A stretch of 64,000 bases of DNA from Paradesertivirga sp966210515 (lineage in GTDB: Bacteria; Bacteroidota; Bacteroidia; Sphingobacteriales; Sphingobacteriaceae). The position numbers and the translations under genes were made by a program. The stretch is taken from contig CBIHLM010000012.1 of NCBI GenBank assembly GCA_966210515.1, positions 15,883 through 79,882 of the forward strand, in the 5' to 3' direction. Positions 9,637 through 18,616 of the stretch are shown here, one piece after another (the stretch's first letter is position 1; each line of letters starts with the position of its first letter). The notes below the pieces were generated by a model. It saw nothing but the letters and a program-made list of their open reading frames with translations. It ran no database searches and was not told the DNA's origin.

Positions 9637-11154
9637 CTATTTGCTTTGATTGTCTGTAATATCTTTTACAAGGCTATTGACATACACCTCGATGTTATCA
9701 TAGGCGCTGCTCAGATCCTTTCTGTTAGCATCAGCTTTTTTAGGATCAAGTTTTTTCGCAGTTTCCCAGACATCTGGCATGCCATCGCCATCGGTATCGG
9801 CTGGTGCGGGTAAAGTTTGAAGCACAGGCCAGCCCCCAACATCACTAACTCTGTCTATTATGCCGTACATGCTGTATTGATCGCCGCTGGAGCCGTGAGC
9901 AGTATAGGTCTTATTTTTAACATGAGTGAGAATTCTTAAGTCTACAGCGTCTTTCTTGTAAGATGCGCCGGCAAATTCCAACACCTTTTGATAGGCCTGT
10001 TCGGCGGTATGGGTTTTTACGTTATTTTCGATAGCGTGAGGTTCGCTTAATTTCATTGCCGCTTTATCTGCGGTCGAAACCGTTCCGTAACTGCTATGAA
10101 TCTGATTGTAAACTCCGTAAGCCCAGTTATCATTGGTGGGATTAGCGCGGCCATCTACCACGTTTCCGGCTATATAAAATTTACCCCATTTGTTAAAAAT
10201 TGCCGAAGTAGAATCCTTGTTTTTGTCTGGCGAAAAAATCCTGTCCAATTTCCTGGTAGCAGGTCCGGGCTTATAATAATTGTTTACGATATTGATATTC
10301 ATAGCTTCGCCCCCGTAAGCGCTATTTCCTCCCCAATTATAGACTACGTTGTTTCTGTAATCTACCAGATCGGTCAAAGCGTAGATACTATTGGCGCGTT
10401 CGCCAAATCTTGGGTTTCTGCTATCATGATTTGCAAGAAGGTTGTGATGAAAGGAGGCGTTTTTCCCACCCCAGATTCCGCCGTATCCATGGGCTCCTTT
10501 CGCATGTGCTGAATATCGTAAGCTTTCTGATATGATACACCACTGGAGCGTGAAGTTATCGTTATTGTAGAAAGACACACATTCGTCGACCGACCAGCTC
10601 ATCGAACAATGATCCACGATGATGTTACGATTCTCGAAGGCTCCGAGAGCATCTGCTTCTTCGCCAGCTTCATCGCCCATTCTAAAGCGCATGAAGCGAA
10701 TTATAACATTTGAGCCCGTAACAACCACAGGGTATTTTTTCAGCGTTATACCATCGCCCGGGGCAGTCTGCCCGGCTATGGTAATGTTTCCGTTCCTTAT
10801 TGTTAAGCGGCTTTTTAATTCAATGGTTCCGGAAATGTCAAACACCACAATTCTTGCATCGGTAGCATCAACGGCTGCTCTCAAACTTCCGGCGCCCGAA
10901 TCGTTAAGATTGGTCACCTTAATCACCTTACCTCCCCTTCCGCCGGTTACATTTCTTCCAAAACCTTCGGCACCGGGAAACGCGAAAGCCGGTTCCTCAA
11001 CTTTCACAGGTTGACTATTATTGTTAGTGTTTGGGTTAGTGGTGTCAGTGTTTGTTTCCTCGGTTTTTTTCCCTTCAACAACAGTTCCTTTTTCTTTGCA
11101 GGAATAAAATCCGGCAACCAGACAACAAAGCACAATGCTTTTTAAGATTTTCAT
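9637..11154 (-). CDS. Pectate lyase lipoprotein, PL1 family
   Basis: 505-residue lipoprotein expected to cleave de-esterified homogalacturonan by beta-elimination. I chose the ATG at 11154 because it starts a clean lipoprotein signal (Cys19 in GFYSC). The longer frame to 11229 reads through a stem-loop repeat. After an Asn/Thr-rich linker (about 25-50), the PL1 beta-helix begins at AFPGAEGFGRNVTGG. DHCSMSWSVDE and the NHDSRNPRFGE region (candidate catalytic Arg) match PL1 enzymes of the subgroup common in Bacteroidota. Near the C-terminus DTDGDGMPD is a calcium-binding loop of the thrombospondin-3/dockerin type. Flanked on both sides by copies of one stem-loop repeat. Confidence 0.92.
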   Translation of the reverse strand: MKILKSIVLCCLVAGFYSCKEKGTVVEGKKTEETNTDTTNPNTNNNSQPVKVEEPAFAFPGAEGFGRNVTGGRGGKVIKVTNLNDSGAGSLRAAVDATDARIVVFDISGTIELKSRLTIRNGNITIAGQTAPGDGITLKKYPVVVTGSNVIIRFMRFRMGDEAGEEADALGAFENRNIIVDHCSMSWSVDECVSFYNNDNFTLQWCIISESLRYSAHAKGAHGYGGIWGGKNASFHHNLLANHDSRNPRFGERANSIYALTDLVDYRNNVVYNWGGNSAYGGEAMNINIVNNYYKPGPATRKLDRIFSPDKNKDSTSAIFNKWGKFYIAGNVVDGRANPTNDNWAYGVYNQIHSSYGTVSTADKAAMKLSEPHAIENNVKTHTAEQAYQKVLEFAGASYKKDAVDLRILTHVKNKTYTAHGSSGDQYSMYGIIDRVSDVGGWPVLQTLPAPADTDGDGMPDVWETAKKLDPKKADANRKDLSSAYDNIEVYVNSLVKDITDNQSK

Positions 11155-11183
11155 TTGAAATATAGTTTTTTTTAATGGTGATG

Positions 11184-11239
11184 AAGCTTGCATGAGTTTT
11201 CTCATTTCGTTTGAGAGTGGCAAGCCCATGCAAGTTTTT
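11184..11239. repeat. Stem-loop repeat upstream of the pectate lyase gene
   Basis: Copy of the 9561-9613 element: starts AAGCTTGCATGAG and ends CCCATGCAAGTTTTT, with an inner CTCATTTCGTTTGAGAG arm. It sits between the stop of the DUF4957-type gene (11318) and the pectate lyase start (11154). Confidence 0.7.
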
Positions 11240-11317
11240 ACACCTATTTAGCACAATGCTTTTTTTGAAAATCGCAGCGAAAACCTAAGATGTTTTCGCT
11301 GCGAATGTTAATTCAGA

Positions 11318-12898
11318 TTACAATCTCCACCTTGGATCTCCTGCAGTACTTCTACCTGGAAACCCTTGATCCTGTATCTTAAAGTTATTAGTAAAAGGAT
11401 CTGTGAATACCTCATTGGACGGTCGGGTATGCATTATAAGATCCGGGATTGGATTCGATGCATTTACATAATCTGAGGTAGCATAGTTGTTCGTAGCATC
11501 TATAGTAGAACCGGTTGCCCTGATTCCCCTCGGAGAAGTATTTCCCGAATTACTTTTTCCTATGCTAAATATGTTATTGTAAATTTTGATTCCGCCAGCC
11601 ACTACTGCTGTGTTGCAATCTATCAAATAACTGCCTCCGCGGGGAGCTCTGTAAAACGTACTGTTCTCAATTGTAATGGAATTCGCGCTTGCCTTGCTGC
11701 TTACCACTACTATCTCAGCCCGAGAGATTGTGCTGTTCTTTATCACAATATTCTCCGCCTTGCAAGTAGCATTATCTACAGTAAGTAAACCATATCCTGA
11801 GATACTGTCAATCAGGCAATTATTAATAACATAATTATTTACAGTTGTTGTGCCTGACTGTAAACGTGTTATTCCTCTGAATATCTCGATTTTACAATTC
11901 TCAAATTTAAGTTTTCCAAGAGCGGCGCCTCCGGTTGTGTTGAACACATACATTCCTCCGTAAGCATTTCCTTTTAGGTTGACATTCACAAAAGAGATCG
12001 AGTCGATTGTGCTGCCGCTCTCAAAATTGAAATTTCTGGTAAAATAAATATTAGCAGGCTCCTGAATCAACAAATCGCTGCCGCTGGTTATAGTAACGGT
12101 TTTGCTCAAGCTTAAGCTTTCACCTATGTTATAGGTGAGCCCCTTTTTCAAAATTATTGTACTTCCTGAAGGAACATCAAGAATAGTATCCTGCAAAAGC
12201 GAAGGTTTGAACTCAAGATCTCTCAGATCAATTACAGCCCCCTCAAACGGTGCTTTCGTGATGTAAGTATTATAGCCGCGCAAGGTACTGCCGCTATATA
12301 ATTCGAAATAGTAACTGGTGGCACTTGTTAAGCCGTTAACAATTCTGTATTCGTTATTAATATCGGTAGGCGACAAGGTTACCGTTCTTAAAAGCGTACC
12401 GTTGAGTTCCGTAAATACTTTGATTTCAGTAACCGCAGCACCGCTTGCCGTCCACCTCATAATGGCCGAATTCTCGGTTACATCATTAATAGTAGAAGGT
12501 TTTAAGATAGAAGGGAACCTGGGAGTTTTTACTGCTCCCAATATTCCGAATTTTGAATTTTTAAGCGAATCTGCTGAGTTGGCCCTTACTTGTACCTGGT
12601 ACAACTGGTCCCACTTGAGGTTTTCGATCAATACCGCGTTTGAATCCACATTGATCGAAACATCGATTGTTTTGAACGTATCACGACTGATTTGAATAGT
12701 ATATTCATCTGCGCCTTTAACTCTCTGCCACGACGCTTCAATAAAGTTTGCCGTTGCAACCAAATCGCCGCTTACTGTTGGTCTGAATAACCTGGGAGCC
12801 TCTCCCAGATCGTCCTCTTTTTTGCAGGAACCTAAAGTCCATACCAGCCCAATCATTGCCAGTAAGGATAGTATATTTTTTAATTTAAATAATTTCAT
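11318..12898 (-). CDS. DUF4957-type surface lipoprotein of the pectin locus
   Basis: 526-residue lipoprotein with signal peptide and lipobox (LGSC, Cys25) followed by Lys-Lys-Glu-Asp-Asp. Two Fn3-like domains occupy about 37-130 and 130-215 (EASWQRVKGADEYTIQIS; SATSYYFELYSG). Residues 240-500 show a beta-helix-like pattern of short strands with repeated Asn (NFESGSTIDSISFVNVNLKG, then IVIKNSTISRAEIVV). This architecture matches DUF4957/DUF5123 proteins that commonly follow SusD in pectin loci. Its place 10 bp after SusD suggests a surface glycan-binding protein. A cryptic lyase is possible, but I see no PL catalytic motif. Confidence 0.8.
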   Translation of the reverse strand: MKLFKLKNILSLLAMIGLVWTLGSCKKEDDLGEAPRLFRPTVSGDLVATANFIEASWQRVKGADEYTIQISRDTFKTIDVSINVDSNAVLIENLKWDQLYQVQVRANSADSLKNSKFGILGAVKTPRFPSILKPSTINDVTENSAIMRWTASGAAVTEIKVFTELNGTLLRTVTLSPTDINNEYRIVNGLTSATSYYFELYSGSTLRGYNTYITKAPFEGAVIDLRDLEFKPSLLQDTILDVPSGSTIILKKGLTYNIGESLSLSKTVTITSGSDLLIQEPANIYFTRNFNFESGSTIDSISFVNVNLKGNAYGGMYVFNTTGGAALGKLKFENCKIEIFRGITRLQSGTTTVNNYVINNCLIDSISGYGLLTVDNATCKAENIVIKNSTISRAEIVVVSSKASANSITIENSTFYRAPRGGSYLIDCNTAVVAGGIKIYNNIFSIGKSNSGNTSPRGIRATGSTIDATNNYATSDYVNASNPIPDLIMHTRPSNEVFTDPFTNNFKIQDQGFPGRSTAGDPRWRL

Positions 12899-12908
12899 AA
12901 TATCGTTT

Positions 12909-14744
12909 TTAATATCCGTATCCGTCGTTTCTTAAAGTTCCCAGACTACTACTAACTGTAGAAGAATGCAGGGGCAGAATATACCTCAGCGGCTGTTGCC
13001 CTGAATCATCTGCATATCCCCTCCAGGTAAATAAATTGTAATTAGCAGGACCAGATGTTGTGGTATTGTAAAGGCTTTTCAACCAGTTCATCTTTACAAA
13101 GCCATTAGGATTGTCACCTTTCGCGGGAGAATCTTTTAATGGCGGAAGCTTTGTAGGATCTGCCTTTTCGTATCTATTAAAAAACGTTACTGTTTTATCC
13201 GCGTTCAAGCGATAGTAAATTACATCCGGCAGATTAGAATATTGACCAACGCCCGCGTTCGCATCCTCTCCCATTTTGTTAAGCGTCGTCCGGGTCTCAG
13301 CAACCTTTTTTCCATATAAGTTCCAACGGGCCAAATCATACTTACGCAAACACTCGCCGCCAAATTCCCAGGCTCTTTCGTTTACGATCGCATTAAAGAA
13401 ATCATCTTTGCTTCCTGCTATTCCGTTAATGTATGCAGTTACTTTTGCAGCGTGGACATTACTCGGAAAAGCTCGTTCCCTAACTCTTTTCAAGGCGTTT
13501 ATTGCCTCTGCTGTAGGTCCATTATTTAGCTCATTTTCGCTTTCGGCAAACATTAACAGCACATCAGAATATCTCATTATCGGCCAATTGATCCCTGTTC
13601 CTTTTGCAGATTGTGGACCAGAGGGTACAGGCATTAACAAACGGTTCCATTTGTTCGGAGCAATGGAGGTTACCCCTACAGGAGTCTGTTGAAGCACTTT
13701 ATCATACATAATTATTGAGCATGTGGCTTTTAATCTTGTATCCAGAGTATCAAAAGAATGGTAGTAGGTTGGAGTCAGACTTAAATAATTTGATCCTGAT
13801 CCGTATGGATGGTCACCAGCGTCAACTCTAACTCCATTACACCAGGCTACGTCACCAAATCCAGGCTGAAATGCGACTTCAAACAATACGTCATCGTTAG
13901 TGGCTACAATCCATTTACTTTGGTTTTCGAATACTTTAGCAAAATCCGGATTGAGGGGTCGGTCATAGGTCTTCATCAACTTGTCGCAATAGTCTCTTGC
14001 AATCTGATAATAGGCTCTGTAATCATCTTTCCGGCGCATAACCATATCAGGATAAAGCCAGTACCCGCCACGCATCAATGAAATCCTGGCAATTAAGCCC
14101 ATAACAAATTCTCTGTTTATGCGCTCTATTCCGTATTGAACCTGACTTGCAGGCTTCATCCTCGGTTCGATATCAATTAAGTCGTTGATTAGAAAAGTAA
14201 GGATAGTGTCTCTTCCAACCCGTGGCTGATAGAAGTTATCTCCGCCCCTGGTAGGTTTCGAATTAAAAGGCACATCGCCCCAGTGATTTATTAACCAGTA
14301 GTACCATAGGGCTCTTAAAGCCTTGGCTTCTCCAAGTAATTGTTGCATTCCCGGGTTCTGTGCAATAGCAGACTGTTCAATTCCTTCGATACAAAGGTTA
14401 GCTCTGTTGATAGCTGTATAGGCATTGTTCCAAACGGTTCTTAAATCTCCGTTAGCATCCGCGGTTTCAAACGACCAGATATCTCTCCTCGATCCGTCGG
14501 GTCTGTCGCCCACGCCTCCTACTTCTATATCATTGTTTCCGGTGAAGTTATTCGACAAGCGGGAAGTGAAAGCATCTTGATTAAACAATGCATAAACACT
14601 GTAAACTGACTTAGTTGCATCGGGTTCAGTCGAAAAAATGTATTCCTGGGTAAAATTCGAAGGTGACTCAGTATCTAAAAATTTCTCGCAGGAAACCAGC
14701 GATATCATTGTGGCCGCAATCCCTAAAAGTTTTATATATCTCAT
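12909..14744 (-). CDS. susD: SusD/RagB family nutrient-binding lipoprotein
   Basis: 611-residue surface lipoprotein that binds the glycan and caps the SusC barrel. Signal peptide with lipobox LVSC (Cys19), then EKFLDTESPSNF, the usual SusD start. The N-terminal TPR-like helices include the segment with AINRANLCIEGIEQS and the motif LGEAKALRALWYYWL typical of SusD. The C-terminal part has the conserved NERAWEFGGECLRKYDLARWN block and ends in a RYILPLHSS region. It lies 18 bp downstream of susC. Specificity for pectin fragments is inferred from neighbouring CE8, GH28 and PL1 genes. Confidence 0.96.
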   Translation of the reverse strand: MRYIKLLGIAATMISLVSCEKFLDTESPSNFTQEYIFSTEPDATKSVYSVYALFNQDAFTSRLSNNFTGNNDIEVGGVGDRPDGSRRDIWSFETADANGDLRTVWNNAYTAINRANLCIEGIEQSAIAQNPGMQQLLGEAKALRALWYYWLINHWGDVPFNSKPTRGGDNFYQPRVGRDTILTFLINDLIDIEPRMKPASQVQYGIERINREFVMGLIARISLMRGGYWLYPDMVMRRKDDYRAYYQIARDYCDKLMKTYDRPLNPDFAKVFENQSKWIVATNDDVLFEVAFQPGFGDVAWCNGVRVDAGDHPYGSGSNYLSLTPTYYHSFDTLDTRLKATCSIIMYDKVLQQTPVGVTSIAPNKWNRLLMPVPSGPQSAKGTGINWPIMRYSDVLLMFAESENELNNGPTAEAINALKRVRERAFPSNVHAAKVTAYINGIAGSKDDFFNAIVNERAWEFGGECLRKYDLARWNLYGKKVAETRTTLNKMGEDANAGVGQYSNLPDVIYYRLNADKTVTFFNRYEKADPTKLPPLKDSPAKGDNPNGFVKMNWLKSLYNTTTSGPANYNLFTWRGYADDSGQQPLRYILPLHSSTVSSSLGTLRNDGYGY

Positions 14745-14762
14745 GTTGTTATTATTAAGGTT

Positions 14763-17700
14763 TTAGAAATTAAGGTTAAGCCCGAGAGTAAATGTTCTGC
14801 TTTTAGGATAACCAGAAAAATCAACGCCTGGAGTTAATGCCGCATAAGCGCCACTGCGGGTTGCAGATACCTCAGGATCGTAACCACTGTAGTTAGTAAA
14901 TAAAAGCGCGTTATATACTGTTCCATAAAGTCTTAAGGACGAGATGCCCACCCTGGTAGTTAAAGATTTAGGCAAAGTATAACCCAGAGTTACGTTGTTT
15001 AGCCTCAAAAACGATCCATCCTCAACAGCATCGGAATTGAACACCGGAGAGGCATTCCCCATTGAAAAAGGAGACCACATATTTGCATCTTTATTTAACT
15101 CAGCGAGTTCAGCCAGACCTGTTACCAGGGCGCCGTTTCCGTCAATATACTTAAACCTGTTATCGTAGCTCACACGTTCTAACATGTTTCCGTAGCTTGA
15201 TCTGTAAAGCATATTAAACTGAATTCTTCCCGTATTATACACGTCATTGCCGTATACCCAGTTGAAAAAAGTAGAGAAATCGAAGGCTTTGAAGGTGGCA
15301 TTGAATCCGAACCCGCCACTATGTTTAGGCACCGCGCTACCAATAATCATACGATCATTTTCAGCCGTTACAAAACCATCTCCATCCAAATCCTTTAATT
15401 TCATGGTGCCGGGTCTGGTACCTATGATACCTCCCATCAAACCTCCAGGAGAAGGCACCCCGTCTTTAAGTACATAAGTTCTGGTTGTGGTGTTATACGA
15501 TTCAAAATCATCAGTAGTGTAGAAACCGTCGTTCACGAATCCATACATTAAACCGATTGTACTACCGGCCATCAAGCGGTAATCGTCACGTCCTTTTAAA
15601 TCCGTTCCGGCCCAGTTTGATTCGAAAGACCTGATATCATTTCCATCGAGCTTATCAATTTTAGGCGTGTTCTTTCCGATATTAAATGAACCTGTTAAAC
15701 GGAAATTCTTGTTTGCTATAATTGTACCGTTCAGTGATAGTTCGATACCCTTGTTTGAGGTTTGCCCTATGTTTATCAATTGATTTGGAAATCCGGTTTG
15801 AGGAGGAATTTCGTTACCCACGATAAGATCTTTGGTAGTATTCTTATAGGCGTCTAATGTACCGCTTAATCGACCGTTAAATAGTCCAAAATCAAAACCA
15901 AGATTTCTTGACAGCGTAGTTTCCCATCTAAGATTCGGATTTGGCAAGGATGTATTGGAGACACTGTAATAAGTCTGACTTATGTCGCCCGCTCCATAAG
16001 GCCTTAATGCGTTCGGCAGGAAAGAAAAGCGCCAGGCATTATTGGGTATTCTATTATTGCCGGCCTCACCATAACTTAATCGAAACTTAAGATCAGAGAT
16101 CGCCTCTATGTTTTTTATAAAAGGCTCATCAGAAACTCTCCAGGCAAATGATGCGGAAGGGAAATAACCCCACCTTTTTCCCGGAGCAAATTTACTTGAA
16201 CCGTCGGCCCGCAGTGTCAGGTACAAAATGTACTTATCTTTGAAAGTATAGTTAGTTCTTCCAAAAAACGACAACAGATCTTCACCTCTTTCTTCAATTG
16301 TTTGAAGTCTTTCAGAAACCCCCAGGCCCATATTAGCAAATAGCTCTTCGGGTTGCAGGGTAACATCAAAGTTTTTCGCCCGGTTAAAAGTAGTAGCCCC
16401 GGATGTAGTCTGTATTTCCTGTCCCAGTAAGAAATTAAACTTACTATTTTTGGTTTCTTTGAGCTTGTAATTAGCGGTGTTTATCCATCTGTAGGTACGA
16501 CTTGCGCCAATATTCAGTTCACCAAGGGGTTGATTATTTCCAACGTTTCTTGATTCGCCTGTCAGGGGGCCCCAATATCTTTTGCTGCTTCCATTTCTCA
16601 AGGTAACTGCGAGCTCGGTACGGAGGGATAATTGCTTCACCACATTCCAACCTAAGGCACCGTTAACACTGAAATCACGGTTAATTCGTCTTCGATAATC
16701 CTGCGCGGCTAAAGACACCGGATCTACCAAACTAGTTATAAACTGCTCATAATCATCATCTCCGGTATTTACCGAATTAGGATCGAATATAATTTGATCG
16801 GCAAGTCCGTTTATCGGACGCGTTTGTATTCCATCACCGACTCTAACACTTGCACCTCCCGCTGTTCCGGCGCCATCAATAATATTATCAGAGTATCTGG
16901 CAGCTAAATCCAGTTTAAGTTTAGAGGATATTTCATGGTTCATTTTAAAATTGAAATAGAGGCGCTTCGCTCCCGAACCTGCCATTATTCCGTCATCTTT
17001 GTTGTAGGTCGAGTTAAAGCTCATTTTGGTTTTCTCGGTACCACCAGTCAAACTTAGATTATGTTGCTGAGACATAACAGGTTGGCCAAATAGCTCCTCT
17101 TGCCAATCCGTTCCGTTCTGATACTTATACAATTCCAGATCATCGTAATTACCAAAAAACTTGGTAAAGTTTGTAAAGTCGCTTGATGTTGTTCCGCGAA
17201 GCGCAGCATATTCGTACTGAGCCAGTGCAAACTCATAAGGAGACAACACATCCAACTTTCTCGGAAAGCTTTTAGCCTGGGTATAGCCATTATAACTGAT
17301 AGTGGTTTTGCCTGCTTTTGGTGTCTTCGTGGTTACGATAACAACCCCGTTAGCGCCTCTTGATCCATAAATAGCAGTTGAAGCTGCATCCTTTAAGATG
17401 TCGATCGATTCAATATCAGTCGGGGCTATATTGCTGATATTATCGACGATAAAACCGTCTACGATGTATAGAGGCGAATTGTCCTGAGTGATTGAATTTC
17501 CTCCTCTTACTCTGATTATAATATCAGAGCCCGGCGAACCGTCGAGGGTAGTAACCTGAACACCCGCAATTCTGCCTGTAATTGCTTCTGCAATGTTAGA
17601 CACGGGGGTTCTTTCAATATCCTTCCCTTTAACCGACCCTACAGCCCCAGCCAGATCACCTCTTCTGGCTGTTCCGTATCCAATTACTACAACTTCATCC

Positions 17701-18008
17701 AAAGATGAGGTACTTTCACGAAGCGAGATATTCAATACCTTATCCGTCTCTGCCGGCACCTCTTTAGTTTCAAAACCAAGGTAGCTAACCTGCAGAGTGA
17801 AGTTGCCATCTCCTGGAAGATTAAGTTTAAACATGCCATTGGCATCTGTCTGGGCATATACTTTGGTACCCTTTACAACAATGGAGACTCCGATTAACGT
17901 TTCACCAGATTTCCCGTCTGTTACTTTACCGGAAACTTGCCTGTTCTGGGCAAAAGCTCCGCTGCTGATTTTTAAGATTATTAGAAATAGTAAAATTTTC
18001 TTGATCAT
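14763..18008 (-). CDS. susC: SusC/RagA family TonB-linked outer membrane transporter
   Basis: 1081-residue TonB-dependent transporter expected to import pectic oligosaccharides. Signal peptide 1-20 (ISSGAFAQ), a carboxypeptidase-regulatory-like domain about 22-105 (VSGKVTDGKSGETLIGVSI), a TonB-box-like segment DEVVVIGYG at about 105-113, then the plug with the SusC hallmark DNSPLYIVDGF and the IYGSRGANGVVIVTTK block, then a 22-strand-type barrel ending in Phe (LNLNF). No N-terminal STN domain is present, which fits control by a hybrid two-component system instead of an anti-sigma pathway. It is first in the run susC-susD-DUF4957, with a leader of up to 300 bp. Confidence 0.97.
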   Translation of the reverse strand: MIKKILLFLIILKISSGAFAQNRQVSGKVTDGKSGETLIGVSIVVKGTKVYAQTDANGMFKLNLPGDGNFTLQVSYLGFETKEVPAETDKVLNISLRESTSSLDEVVVIGYGTARRGDLAGAVGSVKGKDIERTPVSNIAEAITGRIAGVQVTTLDGSPGSDIIIRVRGGNSITQDNSPLYIVDGFIVDNISNIAPTDIESIDILKDAASTAIYGSRGANGVVIVTTKTPKAGKTTISYNGYTQAKSFPRKLDVLSPYEFALAQYEYAALRGTTSSDFTNFTKFFGNYDDLELYKYQNGTDWQEELFGQPVMSQQHNLSLTGGTEKTKMSFNSTYNKDDGIMAGSGAKRLYFNFKMNHEISSKLKLDLAARYSDNIIDGAGTAGGASVRVGDGIQTRPINGLADQIIFDPNSVNTGDDDYEQFITSLVDPVSLAAQDYRRRINRDFSVNGALGWNVVKQLSLRTELAVTLRNGSSKRYWGPLTGESRNVGNNQPLGELNIGASRTYRWINTANYKLKETKNSKFNFLLGQEIQTTSGATTFNRAKNFDVTLQPEELFANMGLGVSERLQTIEERGEDLLSFFGRTNYTFKDKYILYLTLRADGSSKFAPGKRWGYFPSASFAWRVSDEPFIKNIEAISDLKFRLSYGEAGNNRIPNNAWRFSFLPNALRPYGAGDISQTYYSVSNTSLPNPNLRWETTLSRNLGFDFGLFNGRLSGTLDAYKNTTKDLIVGNEIPPQTGFPNQLINIGQTSNKGIELSLNGTIIANKNFRLTGSFNIGKNTPKIDKLDGNDIRSFESNWAGTDLKGRDDYRLMAGSTIGLMYGFVNDGFYTTDDFESYNTTTRTYVLKDGVPSPGGLMGGIIGTRPGTMKLKDLDGDGFVTAENDRMIIGSAVPKHSGGFGFNATFKAFDFSTFFNWVYGNDVYNTGRIQFNMLYRSSYGNMLERVSYDNRFKYIDGNGALVTGLAELAELNKDANMWSPFSMGNASPVFNSDAVEDGSFLRLNNVTLGYTLPKSLTTRVGISSLRLYGTVYNALLFTNYSGYDPEVSATRSGAYAALTPGVDFSGYPKSRTFTLGLNLNF

Positions 18009-18322
18009 AATATAATTACGTGGTTAATTCACCAGACACACATATTAAATAGCTAATCGTGGAGATTCTCTGATAACAGTGCAGCTGGATTGAGTGGATT
18101 CACAAACGCTTTTCAGATTAAGCTCGAGGCTCTTCTTTAGCGATGAACTCAACAATAATGTTCGGTATGTTCTGATAGGGGTACCATAGTAAGTACCTGC
18201 GAAAAATTTCGAGATAGCGCTTTCGTCATAATTTTTTTGGTTTTAGTTTATTAAATCAGCTAGAGATAATCTGATGGTTAACGAGTCAGATGGTTTGTCT
18301 AAACTCATCGATTACCTACACT

Positions 18323-18330
18323 CAAACTTA
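18323..18330 (-). promoter_or_regulatory. Candidate -7 box of the susC promoter
   Basis: The minus strand reads TAAGTTTG, an exact fit to the Bacteroidota TAnnTTTG element. I see no TTTG at the optimal 19-bp distance upstream, which is common for activator-dependent promoters. If used, the transcript would start near 18312 and susC would have a leader of about 300 nt. Confidence 0.45.
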
Positions 18331-18356
18331 GGGCTAGATGCAAAAAAGGAGGTCTA

Positions 18357-18380
18357 AATTTTGACCAAATGGGTCGAATT
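18357..18380. promoter_or_regulatory. Candidate operator for the hybrid regulator
   Basis: 24-bp imperfect inverted repeat: AATT, TTGACC, AAAT spacer, GGGTCG, AATT. Its centre would sit about 56 bp upstream of the transcription start predicted from the 18323 box, a normal place for an AraC-type activator. Known hybrid regulators often bind direct repeats, so assignment is tentative. Confidence 0.35.
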
Positions 18381-18616
18381 TCCGTTAGGAAGCAAGAAAT
18401 TCACCGATTTTAGAATAAAGGAAAGAGCCATCGCCTTATAGGTTTTCCCGGCAAACAGAGCAGCAACAGAAGCGAAGACTGCAGACAATCGCATGATGAA
18501 TAATGGCATGATTAAGAATTGCCGTGCCCGAAATACGCTCACGGGTTGGCGAGGTCAAAAATTTGACTCCACAGGTTTAAACAAGCTACAATATTGAAAT
18601 ACTTGTAGATTATCCC

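Larger units (their letters stand above)
18009..18616. other. Long susC leader and control region
   Basis: 608 bp between the hybrid regulator stop and susC start. A 62-codon minus frame (18354-18542) has no recognisable features and I do not call it. Contents: a perfect minus-strand TAnnTTTG box (18323-18330), an imperfect palindrome just upstream of it (18357-18380), a second inverted repeat GTCAAA-AA-TTTGAC (18554-18567), and an apparent untranslated leader of about 300 bases before susC. Confidence 0.5.

Noticed and set aside
9520..9813. 97-codon plus-strand frame downstream of the GH28 gene
   Set aside because: Mostly antisense to the pectate lyase C-terminus and the stem-loop repeat. 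No independent support.
11155..11229. Longer N-terminus for the pectate lyase
   Set aside because: The extra 25 codons are a translation of part of the stem-loop repeat, and a perfect lipoprotein signal begins at the internal ATG at 11154.
18354..18542. 62-codon frame in the susC control region
   Set aside because: No recognisable features. It overlaps the candidate operator palindrome and lies in the expected promoter region.
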